Positions 37,400-49,119 of a DNA stretch of 64,000 nucleotides are shown piece after piece (positions within the stretch are counted from its first letter, which is position 1; the number at the start of each line of letters is the position of its first letter). The stretch lies in the NCBI GenBank assembly GCA_034440575.1, contig JAOTOL010001181.1, positions 1-64,000 on the forward strand. The letters run 5' to 3'. Origin of the DNA: Imbricaverruca yamaguchii (taxonomy: Eukaryota; Arthropoda; Thecostraca; Neoverrucidae). The notes below the pieces were generated by a model. The model made no database searches and was not told the origin of the DNA. It worked only from the letters and a program-made list of their open reading frames with translations. A program made the position numbers and the translations under genes.

Positions 37400-40300
37400 C
37401 TGCCAACAGTCGAACGGATAAGAGCATGGGCCGCAACAGCGCGTACATCCTCCCTCGATTCGTCCTACCACGGCCAGGCGGATCCATCTGTGAGACAGTC
37501 ATACAACTAGCCAAGGGAGCGTGGATCCACTCCTCAGCATAGCTGTCGGAATTGTATTCTGTCAACATGACATTAATGCATGGCTCTGTCCGCTTCTCAT
37601 CTATCGCCCACTTTGAAGTGGAAGATCCAGCTACTGTGGGAAGGCCTGGTAACAATGCCACGAGGCAAACCTAGACACCTAAATATTTCAATAAATTATC
37701 AGTGATTTTCATACTTCATCACAACCCAGCACTAAATGTAGAAAAATTAAGCAACCCCATTCATAGAACACAACCTGTGAACAAAGCAAAAACAAGGAAT
37801 CACATACAGAGCTGCAGAGAAAGTACAAATCATCACGCCTCAAAGGTAACTTCAAACCCGGGCGTGTCCAAAGGCAATTTTGACATCAAACCCGGGTACG
37901 CCGCATCTGTATCTTTACAGCAATTATCTTGCATACCAGTCGAAGCAGTCACCGAGGCCAAGTGTGTGTTTGTTGTAACCTCTTGGCGTTCCGGCTGCCA
38001 GGCCGACAGGACATTGAGCATGTCGGGTCTGGAGCGGCCCGTCGCCGTCGGCCAGTCGGCGCCGCTCGACACGGACTTCCAGGCGCCGGCGGCCGCCGAG
38101 AACAACTACGACGACGGCGCGCTGCACCGGCGCCAGGTGGCCGCCCTGCAGCAGCACCTCGACCAGCTGCGCCGCGACAACGAGGCCTACCTGGCGCAAC
38201 ACGCCGAGCTCAGGCAGCTGGTGGCCGGCTTCGTCGGCGCCGTCGTCGACAAGCAGCCGGCCGACGTGCGCGACTTCGCGGCTCGGTATTTCGCCGAGGC
38301 GAACCGGCGCCGACGGCAGGCGGACGTCAGTGACGGTCAGTCGCCGCCGGCGGCGGTGGTGCATGCAGCCGACCTGTCCGGCTAATCCGGCTCCGGCGTC
38401 GGCGGTGCATCGTAACACGCCCGCCGTTTGCCGAGACAGCGACGGCATCGGCGTCGCGTCGTGACACGCTTGACTTGTCATGACAGCGGCAGGTACGGCG
38501 TCGGCCCACTTGGGGCGTGCGCGGTTGGGAAAATTGCGACGATCGTGGATCGCGATGTCGCGATGTCAGGATACAGCTGTTGACATTACTCCATCGAGCA
38601 CGTATCCACATCAGATCAAAATTGAACATTTGTAAACTGATACGGACGCGAAGCAATGTCGACGCGGTTTTCTCGTGAAGATTGGTTAAAAAACATCACA
38701 ATGATCCGGAAATCAACATCCTTCCTCGGGCACAAGATGACCTTGGCAGTAGATGCACCTCTAAACCATGATAAAGAAGAAAAAAACATCCTTCCGGATC
38801 GCCTGACCGAAATCGCAGCAGTTAGCAAAGAGCGCATTCGAAGATGTATGTACCCGATGCTTTCGGACACCAATATCATATGCAAAGCAACGGACGGGAA
38901 TGCAAAAAAGCATCAGTGTACTGGCGGAAGTATAGACGACACCTACCGGGTGTATAGCATACTGATTCCGGGAAAATACTGACAATAAAGCCAATATTTG
39001 GTACAATTCTCGAAAAGTCAGATGTGCTTTAGATCTTCGGCTTCGTTTCGCCTCCAACTCGATTGCGCTTTTCTTTTGCTTCAGTTTCGAAACCTGATGA
39101 AGACATTACTTAATGGAGGCTAGAAAGACCATGAATGCGTTTGCTCAAATTTAATGTAAAACGAAATCCTCACCACGATCCGTGGCAATGCACCTATTCT
39201 TTGGATGGCTAAAGGTCAATGTATTCAGAACACGATTTTTTACTACTTTTACATGGCACATTGACTTGGAAAGCTTTCGTCAATTTCAGTTCACTTGCCC
39301 TATAGGATTCAATTTCGGGTACTTCGATATTCTAGACCAGCTAGGCTTTGCCTGCTAACATTCAAGAGAAGTCACCTGCCTCCTCGTGTATCATACTCAT
39401 CGCGACAAGCTGTATCGGGTGCCTGCCAATCACACCGCTAGTGTGAACGACCCAGGACCCACATGAACAAGCAACCAGGATCACCGTCGGAGCTCGTCCC
39501 TACACATCACGGCGGTCGGACACGCGCAAATACCTGCCATGTCAAGGGTAGGGTCTCAAGCAGCCACACACTACGCGGATGGTCAAGTTCCCGACAGACA
39601 ACATATTAACAGACAGACTGGCCTTGTTGACGGACAAGGTCAGTATGTCATGTTGACAGACTGACCTGACATGGCACCCCGACATGTTGACAAGGTTGAC
39701 TGACCTTGTCAACATGTAGGGTGCTGACCTTCAACACCCGCCATGTTGACGGACGGACCCTCAACACCCGCCACGTTGACGGACGGACCCTCAACACCCG
39801 GCATGGTGACGGACGGACCCTCAACACCCGCCACGTTTTACTGGCGGACCCTCGATCCCCGCCAGGTCGATGTCGGACGGCCGTCACGTACCATACTGAT
39901 GGCCAGGTCCCAGTCGGGCGTGGCCGTGTAGGAGATGACCAGTCTGTGGCTGCCGTCGGGACAGCGGCGCCACGAGGTGTCCGGCCCGGCCGACAGCAGG
40001 CCGCCGCCAGCCGCGGCCGCGTCGCAGACGGGCGGCGTCGGCTGTCCGGCGGCCGGCAGCGAGTCGGCGACGCCGCTGATGTGCACACAGACGAGCGGCG
40101 GCCCGCCGGCCCGCCGCGCCGGCTCCAGACTGATGTTGAGTCCGTCCGGCCGCGCAATCGCTGCCGACACACATAGACCAGACGTCACAAAACATGGACC
40201 AGACGTCACACAGACGGACCAGACGTCACATAACACGGACCAGACATCACACAACACGGACCAGACGTCACACAGACGAACCAGACGTCACACAACACGG

Positions 40301-42862
40301 ACCAGACGTCACACAGACGGACCAGACGTCACACAACACGGACCAGGCGCCACACAGACGGACCAGACGTCACACAACACGGACCAGATTCCACACAACA
40401 CGGACCAAACGTCACACAACACGGACCAAATGTCACACAACACGGACCAAATGTCACACAACACGGACCAGACGTCACACAACACGGACCAAACGTCACA
40501 CAACACGGACCAGATGTCACACAGCACGGACCAGACGTCACACAGACTGACCTGGCGTGACACAAACGGACCAGGTGTCACACAGCCGCCTAAACACACA
40601 AACTGACCTGAAATCACACAGCAGCCGACACACAAGAGTTGCCAGATATCACATGCCTGTCGATGCAGACGCAAGCGAATGGCGCCTTCGTACGAAATCG
40701 ACAACCTGCTATCTCATCACTTCGCCGTGTAACACGACGCCGCACGTGCTGATGAATGGTAGACAGTTCAAAGTGACGCTATGCAGTCAAAACCGGGAAA
40801 ATGTACCTGAATTATTTACGTTCTGACTGCATAACTTGCTGGCTTTTGCCCTTGCAGGAGGAATAATATCGAAATGTCGGGCATTGTTATGAAATGCGTT
40901 TTAATCTAAGACAGAAACGGGAGATGTAATTGGTATAGGAGAAATGAATGTGTCGTAGGTGTGCTTAAGAACGCATACGTAGGCCATGCGCACGTGTACC
41001 ATACGTCAGCGTAAACGTAAAGTAAACAAATGTACCCAAACGCATTTGACGCGAACGTGAATGTATATGACCGCAAATAAACGTGGACGTAAAGTACATA
41101 AATTAAAATGCACGTGGGCACAAATGTACATCAACAATGTACGTACGCGCAAATCCCTATACAAAAAGCATACTTTAGCGCAGTTTCGGTTTGTTCCACG
41201 ATTCCTGTTCGTAAACGTGATATGCCAAATAATCGTGGTACGCGCAGACATGCACAACAAAATCGCGCACGTGCACTTTGTACGTAGGGTAATAAACGTG
41301 CCGCCGATTGCGCAAGTGAACGCTTGTACCGAAATGCTGGAATCTAGGACGATTGCACATGAAGGCGATGGCGCATAGCATATGCATGTAAGCAAATGTA
41401 CCGAATTCAAGATGTACGCAGAGAAAATGTACATAAGCACAGATGTGCGAAAGCAAATGCAGATATGTGAAAATGTGTATGGCACATGATGAAATTCATA
41501 ACATGATGTACATGATAATATTTATGCATAGTGCACGATGCATAGGTGAATATGTAAAGTAAGATACATACGACAGATATATGTACGTAAATGGACGAAA
41601 GAAAGGTTAGGATTCTATAACGAATGCGCCTAGAGTAAGAACGCATGCAAATTGCTCATGGTAAGCCAGTAAGTGCATTGTGAGAGAGGAGTCTTACAAA
41701 AAGTGGTGGATTGGTGCTTTTGGGGCGCACCGACTACTTGGATTATTTTGCACTCATGATGCACAAAAATGGGATCAAGATCGAGATAAAGGTTTTGATC
41801 ACTGCCAAGGTTAACGTATCCAGGTTGGGCTAAAGTCAGTGAAGCCAGGACTGGGGACCACGGTGTCGAGTCATGTCAGCCAAGGCCTTTGAACTGGGAC
41901 GGTCGAGTGCAGTCGGAGCCAAGCCCCTAGACCCACAGACATATGTTCACAGCCTCTGCCATGATTACACCGCTGGCTCCACTCTCGGCCACCAGGCGCC
42001 GAACGTCTGGCATGACGTCCTCCCGGGCTGCGGTGGTCGGTTCCGTAACGTGGTCGGCCGGTCATGGTCGCGTCATTATCACGACCACCTGTCGTGACGC
42101 CAAGCATGGCCCTGCTTCTTCCGGCTGACCGGGCCAGTCATGGTGGCTGAGAAGCCAAGCTTGCCAGACGTTCGGCGCCTGGTGCCAGACGTCCAATGAT
42201 CCAAAGATGGATGGTGCCAAGGTTAAGTTCAAAGCCATGCCACGTGAGCTGACCTACATTTGAGCACGCGTACATTTTCGCTTGGATGCTGTTTCGCCTA
42301 TGTATACTTGTGCCTCCGCATATATCAATCCGCACACTTGTTCATCTATTACATGTACATCTGCTCTGCGTCCATATGCCTGGTCACCAAAAATAGCAGT
42401 ATTCTTTAAATACCTCCCTAGATCTACAACTTAGAAGACGGAGATAATGCACATAAATCACCCCTGACAAGATGCATATAACTATTTATGAAAATGCATC
42501 ATCGTTCGAAGATCCAACGCAAACTGTTCGAACACGGCACGAAAAACCTTCGAGTTAGGGAAGCAGTGGCTGGAGAATCCGCCACCCCTCCACACAAATA
42601 GAGCTGACGTCGCATACACTGCGCCGGTTACGCGGCGTCCACACAGCGGCTTTGCAGGGGATGGGGAACAGCAGAGCGTCGCAGGACTCCCGCGCTCACC
42701 GAGCTGCAGCACCGATCCGTTGGCCACCAGTGGCCGGTGGCCGTCGACGCGCAGTAGTAGCGACGCCGTGCCGGTCGCGTTCAGCACGGCCGGCAGCGGC
42801 GCCGCCGCCGGCGACGGACAGTAGCGGTCCTCAACCATGCTCGCCAGCAGCTTGTTCCACGT
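37271..42862 (-). CDS. Glycosylated single-pass membrane protein, partial (three exons), unrecognised
   Basis: Transcript order: 42862-42700 (163 nt), 40160-39892 (269 nt), 37399-37271 (129 nt). Acceptors are CTCCTCTCGTCAG, GTGTGTCGGCAG and CGACTGTTGGCAG. Donors are CTCG/GTGAGC, AGTATG/GTACGT and GACAAG/GTACGC. Phases agree at both junctions (1 and 0). The luminal part has three N-glycosylation sequons (NAT, NGS, NIS) and cysteines (EDRYCPSP, LVCVHISG, PVCDAAAA, RRCPDGS), then VISYTATPDWDLAISM. A membrane helix follows (VTSAFLVVMAVCMLVCTVV) and a basic RNRPRYTLTPGDK tail. This fits a type I membrane protein of the secretory or lysosomal pathway. N-terminus with signal peptide and C-terminus are missing. 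I weighed GLMP and SID-1-like proteins; neither match convinces. A RIIAD1-like gene sits in its second intron on the other strand. Confidence 0.65.
38020..38385 (+). CDS. RIIAD1: RIIAD1-like protein with RIIa docking domain
   Basis: 121 codons from MSGLERPVAVGQSAP to VHAADLSG, then TAA. After an acidic N-terminus comes a helix (RRQVAALQQHLDQLRRDNEA). Then the RIIa-type segment YLAQHAELRQLVAGFVGAVV and DKQPADVRDFAARYFAEAN parallels RIIAD1, where the motif reads SGFFREMFLKRPDNIPEFAADYF. Such domains dimerise and bind A-kinase anchoring helices and are typical of ciliary or sperm-tail proteins. Human RIIAD1 is about 90 residues. Start choice: an acceptor-like CCGGCTGCCAG lies 18 nt upstream of the ATG, so a 5' non-coding exon is likely. 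GC-rich, unlike its surroundings. It lies within the second intron of the minus-strand membrane-protein gene. Confidence 0.82.
   Translation: MSGLERPVAVGQSAPLDTDFQAPAAAENNYDDGALHRRQVAALQQHLDQLRRDNEAYLAQHAELRQLVAGFVGAVVDKQPADVRDFAARYFAEANRRRRQADVSDGQSPPAAVVHAADLSG
38656..38982 (+). CDS. ORF of 108 codons, doubtful
   Basis: Balanced amino-acid composition (MSTRFSREDWLKNITMIR at the start, IDDTYRVYSILIPGKY at the end), but AT-rich and without any family that I know. It lies in what would be the 3' untranslated region of the RIIAD1-like gene, and a polyadenylation signal follows its stop by two bases. Coding status is open. Confidence 0.2.
   Translation: MSTRFSREDWLKNITMIRKSTSFLGHKMTLAVDAPLNHDKEEKNILPDRLTEIAAVSKERIRRCMYPMLSDTNIICKATDGNAKKHQCTGGSIDDTYRVYSILIPGKY
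38984..38989 (+). terminator. Candidate polyadenylation signal AATAAA
   Basis: Canonical hexamer about 600 bp after the stop of the RIIAD1-like gene, the first one found downstream on that strand. The assignment is inference. Confidence 0.4.
39725..39850. repeat. 30-bp minisatellite, about 4 copies
   Basis: Units GGACGGACCCTCAACACCCG plus CCACGTTGAC or close variants; the last is degraded into GGCGGACCCTCGATCCC. It ends about 40 bp from the donor of membrane-protein exon Y. Confidence 0.9.
39892..40160 (-). CDS. Membrane-protein gene, exon Y (luminal)
   Basis: Encodes IARPDGLNISLEPARR, PPLVCVHISGVADSL, SWRRCPDGSHRLVISYTATP and WDLAISM. Strikingly, one side of the exon abuts a 21-bp minisatellite (40170-40590) and the other a 30-bp one (39725-39850). 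Confidence 0.65.
40170..40590. repeat. 21-bp minisatellite, about 18-20 copies
   Basis: Units of CACGGACCAGACGTCACACAA with AGACG/AAACG/AAATG variants and CACAGACGG in place of CACAACACGG. It starts within about 20 bp of the acceptor of exon Y. Thr/His/Arg frames are artefacts. Confidence 0.95.
40960..41640. repeat. Degenerate short-period tract rich in ACGTA / ATGTAC / CGCAAAT
   Basis: Motifs such as CATACGTA, GCACGTG, AAATGTAC, AACGTAAAG and GCGCAAAT recur every 10 to 13 bases or so for nearly 700 bp with no exact period. It looks like a decayed simple or short-unit satellite. The 159-codon minus-strand frame over it is not credible. Confidence 0.5.
41841..42190. repeat. Inverted repeat, possible MITE
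   Basis: A perfect 23-bp inverted repeat: 41990-42012 (begins CACCAGGCGCCGAACG) against 42162-42184 (its exact complement), with a 149-bp spacer. The spacer also has short palindromic pieces. I could not fix a target duplication. Confidence 0.6.
42700..42862 (-). CDS. Membrane-protein gene, exon X (luminal)
   Basis: Starts TWNKLLASMVEDRYCPSP, continues AVLNATGTASLLLRVDGHRP and ends VANGSVLQL. The open frame extends upstream (to about 43110) through a SINE-like patch, but the pyrimidine-rich acceptor at 42863 makes a start here more likely. Confidence 0.6.
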
Positions 42863-44118
42863 CTGACGAGAGGAGCGGGCGGTGAGATGGCCGACAGCGG
42901 CGCTATCAGCTGGTTGATTATTTGGGCTTAAGGGCGCGCCAACTACGAAGTCGTTTAGCGGCCAGGCGCCGTCAGCTGACACCAGCCGGGACAACGCACA
43001 GCAGCCGCCGGTGTCGCCGTCCAGAAACGGACCACGCCCGTCGTCGACAGTGGTAGCTGTACAGTAGTCTATGGATAACTGATGTTTCTTACTTGTGATG
43101 CATTTTGACACAGAACTTTATGTGTAAACATGAATTAAATATGGTGCATATTGTGCGTTGTGTTGCTTGGGTTTCTGCTGTATGAGTTGGTGTGCAGCGA
43201 AAATGTTTTAGCTCGCCTCATCCCAATGTCACTGTAGCAGAGCTGTCTTCTTTGAATGCATCTGATTCAACTAGATGCTCAGGTAGAGCACATTTGCTTA
43301 CCTGAGAAGGTCATGATGCATGATATGAAGCCATATATGGCTTAGAGGTTTCATGAATGCAAAAGCTATGCAACTTTATAGGACAATACAAGTGACTGCA
43401 GGAGAGTATGGTTGCAAATGCCACATATGACATGGTGCCAAGAGCCATAAGAGTCCTGGTGGTGGCTCCAAGTGTCCTGTGATAAATCACATTTGAAACA
43501 ATAAGAACAGCTCCTGTAATGACTGGATAGCTGTGATGCCTATGGGATGCAGCACATATTTGAAACCTTTTACCCATAACCCAGCGATATTCAAACATTT
43601 GAATACAAAATGTATGCTACTATTAATACAGGCAACACAGTACAATGTGCATGTCATAAAGTGAATGAATTACTGCACATCACCTTTCATGCACAACATC
43701 TGGATTTGTTGTGAATCAAAGCAAGGAGATATACTAGGACCAGCAAGACAAGATATAGCAGATGCAAGTATTATAACAGATTTGTAAATACCACATACAG
43801 CAATATGTTAGTCAAAGCATACCATGCAATACATGCTATACACAAATTTACTCACCAGGGTATTTCTGTCCAGAATGCCTTCAGTGTTGTACACATATAC
43901 ACCAAGAAAAAATGTCACACAGCTTAACACAACAAGGCAAGTCACAAAAACCATTAATGGAGGCCAATTGACCACCATATTTCTGAAAGCCATTCCTATT
44001 TTGGATGAATTTGCCATCTTCAGGAATCAGGGCTGAAACCAGTCATTGTAAATTGAAATGCATTGTGACACAACACCAATATATTTCAAAACACCAACTA
44101 ATGGCTACCACCACCCTG

Positions 44119-44300
44119 GTAGTGCAGTTAGTTAGAGGGATGGCCTGCTCTGGTCTCCCCTGTCCTGTTGACACAGGGTTTGAGTCACTTTGTGTGCTCA
44201 CATTTAGCCCCCAGCTGGGAGGGTCAGTTGGCATCTGGCGCAACAAGGCCGAGGACGACCTACCAGATGGCAGTGTCAGCACATTGACAGCACGTTAAAC
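44119..44300 (+). repeat. tRNA-derived SINE
   Basis: A-box-like TAGTGCAGTTAGTTAGAGGG, B-box-like GGTTTGAGTCAC 40 bp later, then a body with GGCATCTGGCGCAACAAGGC. Plus-strand orientation. Confidence 0.55.
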
Positions 44301-44695
44301 TTTTGGTAAAAATTCTGCCATTGAAATGGAATTAATGGATCAGGTGATGGGGACAGGGTTCATGCAACAAGATCTGCTTAGTAATAGGACCCTGGTTCAT
44401 AAAACCATCCCAGCAATGACTCAGTTTTTTTTAAATGGAATACTGCATTCACAAAGTCCCAGAATAACATAAAAAACGAATCAAAGCTTATAAGGTAAGA
44501 TCATGGGAAGTTATGAATGCTACCCATCCAGGATATTTTTGTGTGTTATCTGGTAACTTTGGAAATTGTGATGAAGGGAAGTTATGGTAATGGGGTGTTA
44601 TGAATGCCAATCATCTGCTTATTGGGCAATTCACAACAATCTTTATGCACATTCATGGCTAATGATGCCACCCACACTGCTTTACTGGTAGACTA

Positions 44696-44790
44696 CAGGA
44701 TTGGGAAATGTCCAAAGTAGTGAATTTGGAAACTAGGATCTTCAGTACCCAGAGCCCAACACCTTAACTGCATGGCCATCCCTGCCCCAA
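44696..44790 (-). repeat. tRNA-derived SINE fragment
   Basis: Read on the minus strand: GGGATGGCCATGCAGTTAAG with a following GGGCTCTGGGTACTGAAGAT, an A-box-like and anticodon-arm-like arrangement. The B box is weak. Confidence 0.35.
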
Positions 44791-45454
44791 AAAACCAGTG
44801 TTTGACATCACAGCATAAATAGATGACTTCACACAATGGTCATAGCAATTATGACATAGTAGCTTCACTTTAATTGGCAACATTTGTGGCAGACAACTTG
44901 AAATATTCCAAGTCCTCTCCCACATTCTGCAGTTGGAAGCAATTGTTGGGGTTGCTGTGGTTGCTGGTGGGTGCCATTGGATGGATACCACATATTTGTT
45001 TAATACTGTGAATGCTATGGTGACTCAAACATTTTATTGTTTTTTGTTGATTATTTTTATGCTGATTAAAAATAAACATGCCACTTGGAAAACATAGGTG
45101 ATGCCAACAGCAAATTTTTGTTCTGAAAAGATGCAGGATTTAATTTACTTTCTACCTCTTCTTGAAATAATGCATTTTTAAAACAAAAACAAGGTAGTTG
45201 GATTTCCTTTCATCATGCAAACGTAGCCTTCAATCACTAATGTTGTTATTAGCTGATACATATTAAGCCAAATTGTTTGACAAATTTGCAGCTAGTCAAC
45301 AATTGTATTGTCATAGTAATGTTTGCACCCATCATAAATGGCAAGGACAACCACATGATGCTTGAACTATATGTATTATTGTAGTTGAAGGTATGCACAA
45401 TATGAGTTTTATACACCTTTTACCTCCATTAAATATACAAATTGGTTTGGTTTT

Positions 45455-46075
45455 GGTAGGTTAGGTTAGGTTGGACTTTTGCTTTACATTGCAAATTGTT
45501 GATTTATTAATTAAAAAATGAGTTTTCCACACTTTTTTTAAACAGCTAGTTAGGTTAGGCTTTTTACTTGACTTTTTTTGGGGTGGGGGATTGCTTATAA
45601 ATTTTCAATAAAAAAATAATCTGGCTTCTTGTACAAGAAGTTAGGCTACATTATGTTAGGTTATGCTACATGCTTTTCATTATGTTGAATATTACTTTGC
45701 ATGCTATATTACTGGTATTATTGTCTTAAAAGGTGATTTTTAAAAATCATTTTGGGAATTTTTCTTCAGAACACCATGTTGGTGACTAAGATGATGGTAC
45801 CATTTATTTTCTGTACAAATATGTATTTTTTTCATACAAAATCCAACTTAAAAAACCTAAACTGGCATATCTAACCAAACTTAGCCCATGTGATTGCATT
45901 ATTGAGGCAAATGTGTGGAAGCATTTTTCTTGTTTCCATCTTAAAGTGCAATAATACCAAATTCTTAAGAAATTCACAAAAATGTTCGAAAAATAACTGG
46001 TATTATATTTCTTCAAAAGCAGCTTATTCCAGGTTAGGTTCAGTTATGTTAGGTTAGGCTAGGCTGGGTTAGGTC
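45455..46075 (+). repeat. Interspersed TTAGG-like tracts
   Basis: Short runs such as GGTAGGTTAGGTTAGGTTGG (45456), AGTTAGGTTAGGC (45547), ATGTTAGGTTATG (45653) and AGGTTAGGCTAGGCTGGGTT (46050) within T-rich DNA. TTAGG is the common arthropod telomere unit. These are degenerate interstitial tracts, and another lies at about 51944-52040. Confidence 0.5.
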
Positions 46076-48792
46076 CCATAATTTTGAAAATTTCTGCAAA
46101 TATAATGTTCGATATTTTTGCTAATTGCATTTGGGGATTTTTACAAAGGTATGTTAGACTAGGTTGCATTATAGATTGCTGATTTTTTAACATTTATTTT
46201 CATCTAGCTAGTTATTTGAGAATAAGGGTGCTGTAACCAAAACAATCATTTAGCACTTATTTTTATTTTATGCTATGTTATGCAACTTAAAGCCCATTTT
46301 GACATTATTTTGCCCACAACCTGAAAAGTAAGCATTTGCACACAAAATAAGTGGTTCGATCATCTCAGCCACCTTCATAAACACCTGAGACATATTTACC
46401 CTACTTATCCAACTCCAAGCTTTTTTCAGTGTTGTTCTGCTTCCCTATTGAAAAGATGACCTATAATTACCTTCAGCAGCCTATCAATCCAGCTAATAAA
46501 TTGATATTCACCCATGTACTTACATGCCTAATGTACCTGCATACCTACTCAGCCAACCTGAACCAACAAGAGCCACACTTACGCCAAATAAACCTGCCAG
46601 CTTATAACACGATGGAATGGTTAGCAAGAATCTGAATGCATACGGGATTATAATCGTTATATTTCCATGGAACAATAGCCATGGCTCACATCACATTCTG
46701 AACTGCTCTTATAAAATCAAACAATACCAACATCACATGTCTGGAGACCGTTTGTTTGGCCTTTGCGGCCTTTGACTAATCATTCGGCCAACAGGACACT
46801 AGTGACACATGTAATAGACACTCGTGCGCATAAGATGTCACAGTGAAAGAGACGGTCGTAAGGAAGCCTGTAAATTATGACTATCTTTCAAATTATCTGA
46901 GCTAATATATGTTCATCCATCAATATATTTTTAAGGTAAACAGTTATATTCCTAGAAGGTATTAGCTGTATAGTTTTATCACCTAGATATAGTTAATTTT
47001 AACATCACAAGTGAAATTTGTGCACGTATCCATCACTATGATACCACCAAATACTGAGTATAATCAGAACATCAAATGCTGGTAGCCTCCAATAATTAAG
47101 CATCTCGGAAATATAAGGACTCAGCGTTCAGCTACTCTAAGTTAGGAGATACCATATGAGGAACGCTCAGAACTTGTGCGGTTCGAAACCTTTAACTGTT
47201 CAATTTATATAGATCAAAGTATCTAAGGCATTGACCTGTGTATATTGGTTAGACATACTTCCGTACTTCGCACATAATTCTCATGACGGCAACGGGTAGA
47301 GGGTCAACACTCGTTTTTAATTTGATTAATTTAGGCACCTCGGCCTCCTCAGGCCATTTCGTGTCGTTAATGAGAAAATGTGTACTATATTAAGTTCACT
47401 AATTCAGTTTGCAGATCTTGGAACAGGTTTGCGTTGCGGAGAAAATTGAGAAGTATTTGATGACGATCGGACAATCATCTCCTAATAGAGTAGCTAGAGT
47501 AAAAGGAATGTTGTGTGTATGACTGTACTTCGTCAGTATTTTTCGAGGGCCGTGGAACTTCTCACAGTGAAAAAGAGTATGTGTAACTGTAAGATGGGTG
47601 TTGCATGGTGGGCATGAAAATATAGGTGAAGCCGTATATATATATATTGAGCCTTTTTCTTTTTGTCGGATTTTTATATGATGTGATTCAAGTATCGACG
47701 ACAGGTTTGATATGTAATTGTGTATGGTTCGTGTTTTGTGTCCAATTGTCCAAAAGCGTCGAATGCTCGGTTGTATTGATGCTTTAACACGCGCCCTGGA
47801 GGGCCTCTAAAAAGTACGCGTACTGGAGGGGGCGGATTCCACCGCCCTAAGATCTCGGCTCCTGTTAAAGCTGGCGCAACAAAATTTACAGGGTGGATGG
47901 GTACGGTAGAGAACTCTATTGTGTGTGTAAATTTCATGACTAGATCAATATCTTTGAGGTCAAATCAGGTCAAAATGTCAAAATTTTATCGTCTTGGGCG
48001 GATTGGCTTGTCATTGTTGTTGATCGCTGTGATTGTGTTTAAATGCTCCAAAATGGGCGTCAATGATGTTTTAGACATTAATAATGATGTAATACAGATG
48101 CTAGACCAGGAATTTGACCTCAGGTCACCTATATAGCAACACTTTATCACGTCATTACCTGCTCCAGTTACCGGAGCCAGGCCGTTCGGCCAACTGCTCC
48201 GTTGGGCGGCTCGGCGCAATCGGCTTCGCAAAGAAAGGAGTGAAGTACATAAATAAAGTATGGAAATGCTTGGGTACACAATGCCAAGTAGTAGCTTTCA
48301 GGATGTGTAGGGAGTAACATGAAACGTGACATCAATCGCATGGCAGTCATTTGCAATTATGACAGCATTCCAGTTGACCAAGTTTGATTCCATTAAACTG
48401 TCATGAACTTGACCGAACTTGACCTCGGTGACCTAATATGACTTTGAAACAATACAGCACAACAATATACATCAAACAAGTCGCTAGTGTTTCCAAGAAC
48501 ACCTCCCTTTTGTCAGCATACGGGAAGCGCATCAGCGTCGATTTTTGTGGTCTGGCGCTGATTTTGTTTTTTACTTTAACGGCCCCTGACTCGAACAATT
48601 TTCGGCCGATTTTCGTTTTTTTTGCTGTGAACAACGCGCCGGTCATTTCTAAGCAGGTACACAAAGAATGGCATATATCGGCTGGTACAATCTGGCGTTA
48701 TGAACGAAAAACCGGATGGGTGGGCGGATTTCGCCCCCGCCCCCACCCCTCCATGGCGTGTGTTTCCCTACCTTCAAAATGTGGGTAGGGAT

Positions 48793-49116
48793 TTATGTAA
48801 TGTATTGGAAGTGTAATGATTCTTTTGCTAGTGTGTCGGCTTCTTCGTTTCCTGGGATGCCGCAGTGACTGGGCACCCATAGGAAACGTACCTTCACGCC
48901 CATCAGATGAAGTGTTCCTAATGTTTCACTACAATTTCCTAATGTCCCAATGTTTCGGAGAGGAAAACAGAGGGCGGGAGTATTCCCACTTTGACCATTT
49001 ACACTTCTTGTCCGCTGAATGACGTCGGACGCTAGCGGATCTCCTAACTTACTATGATTCTGTATGGAAAGAAGAGGGTTATTTAGCATGTGGTGAGCTA
49101 GATCTGCCCTCTTCAT
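48793..49116 (-). mobile_element. Non-LTR retrotransposon remnant with RNase H domain
   Basis: The minus-strand frame contains VKVRFLWVPSHCGIPGNEEA followed by DTLAKESLHF, the hallmark C-terminal part of the RNase H of I/Jockey-type elements (WVPSHxGIxGNExAD). The preceding part LRNIGTLGNCSETLGTLHL fits the helix before it. No RT was found upstream, and the frame ends shortly after the motif, so this is a 3' fragment. Confidence 0.8.
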
Positions 49117-49119
49117 TCA

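Larger units (their letters stand above)
42863..48792. other. AT-rich repeat territory without recognised genes
   Basis: Holds two tRNA-like SINE heads (44119-44300 plus, 44696-44790 minus) and TTAGG-like patches (45455-46075). Many short low-complexity frames are present. Frames at 47674-47937 minus and 47897-48136 plus are the densest but have no motif I know. No splice-framed exon found. Confidence 0.5.

Noticed and set aside
37257..37661. 134-codon minus-strand frame starting MALLPGLPTVAG
   Set aside because: It overlaps the transmembrane exon in another frame. Its upstream part lacks conserved features and lies in what the splice phases make an intron.
40194..40704. Thr/His/Arg frames and their Cys/Val antisense
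   Set aside because: Created by the 21-bp minisatellite beside exon Y.
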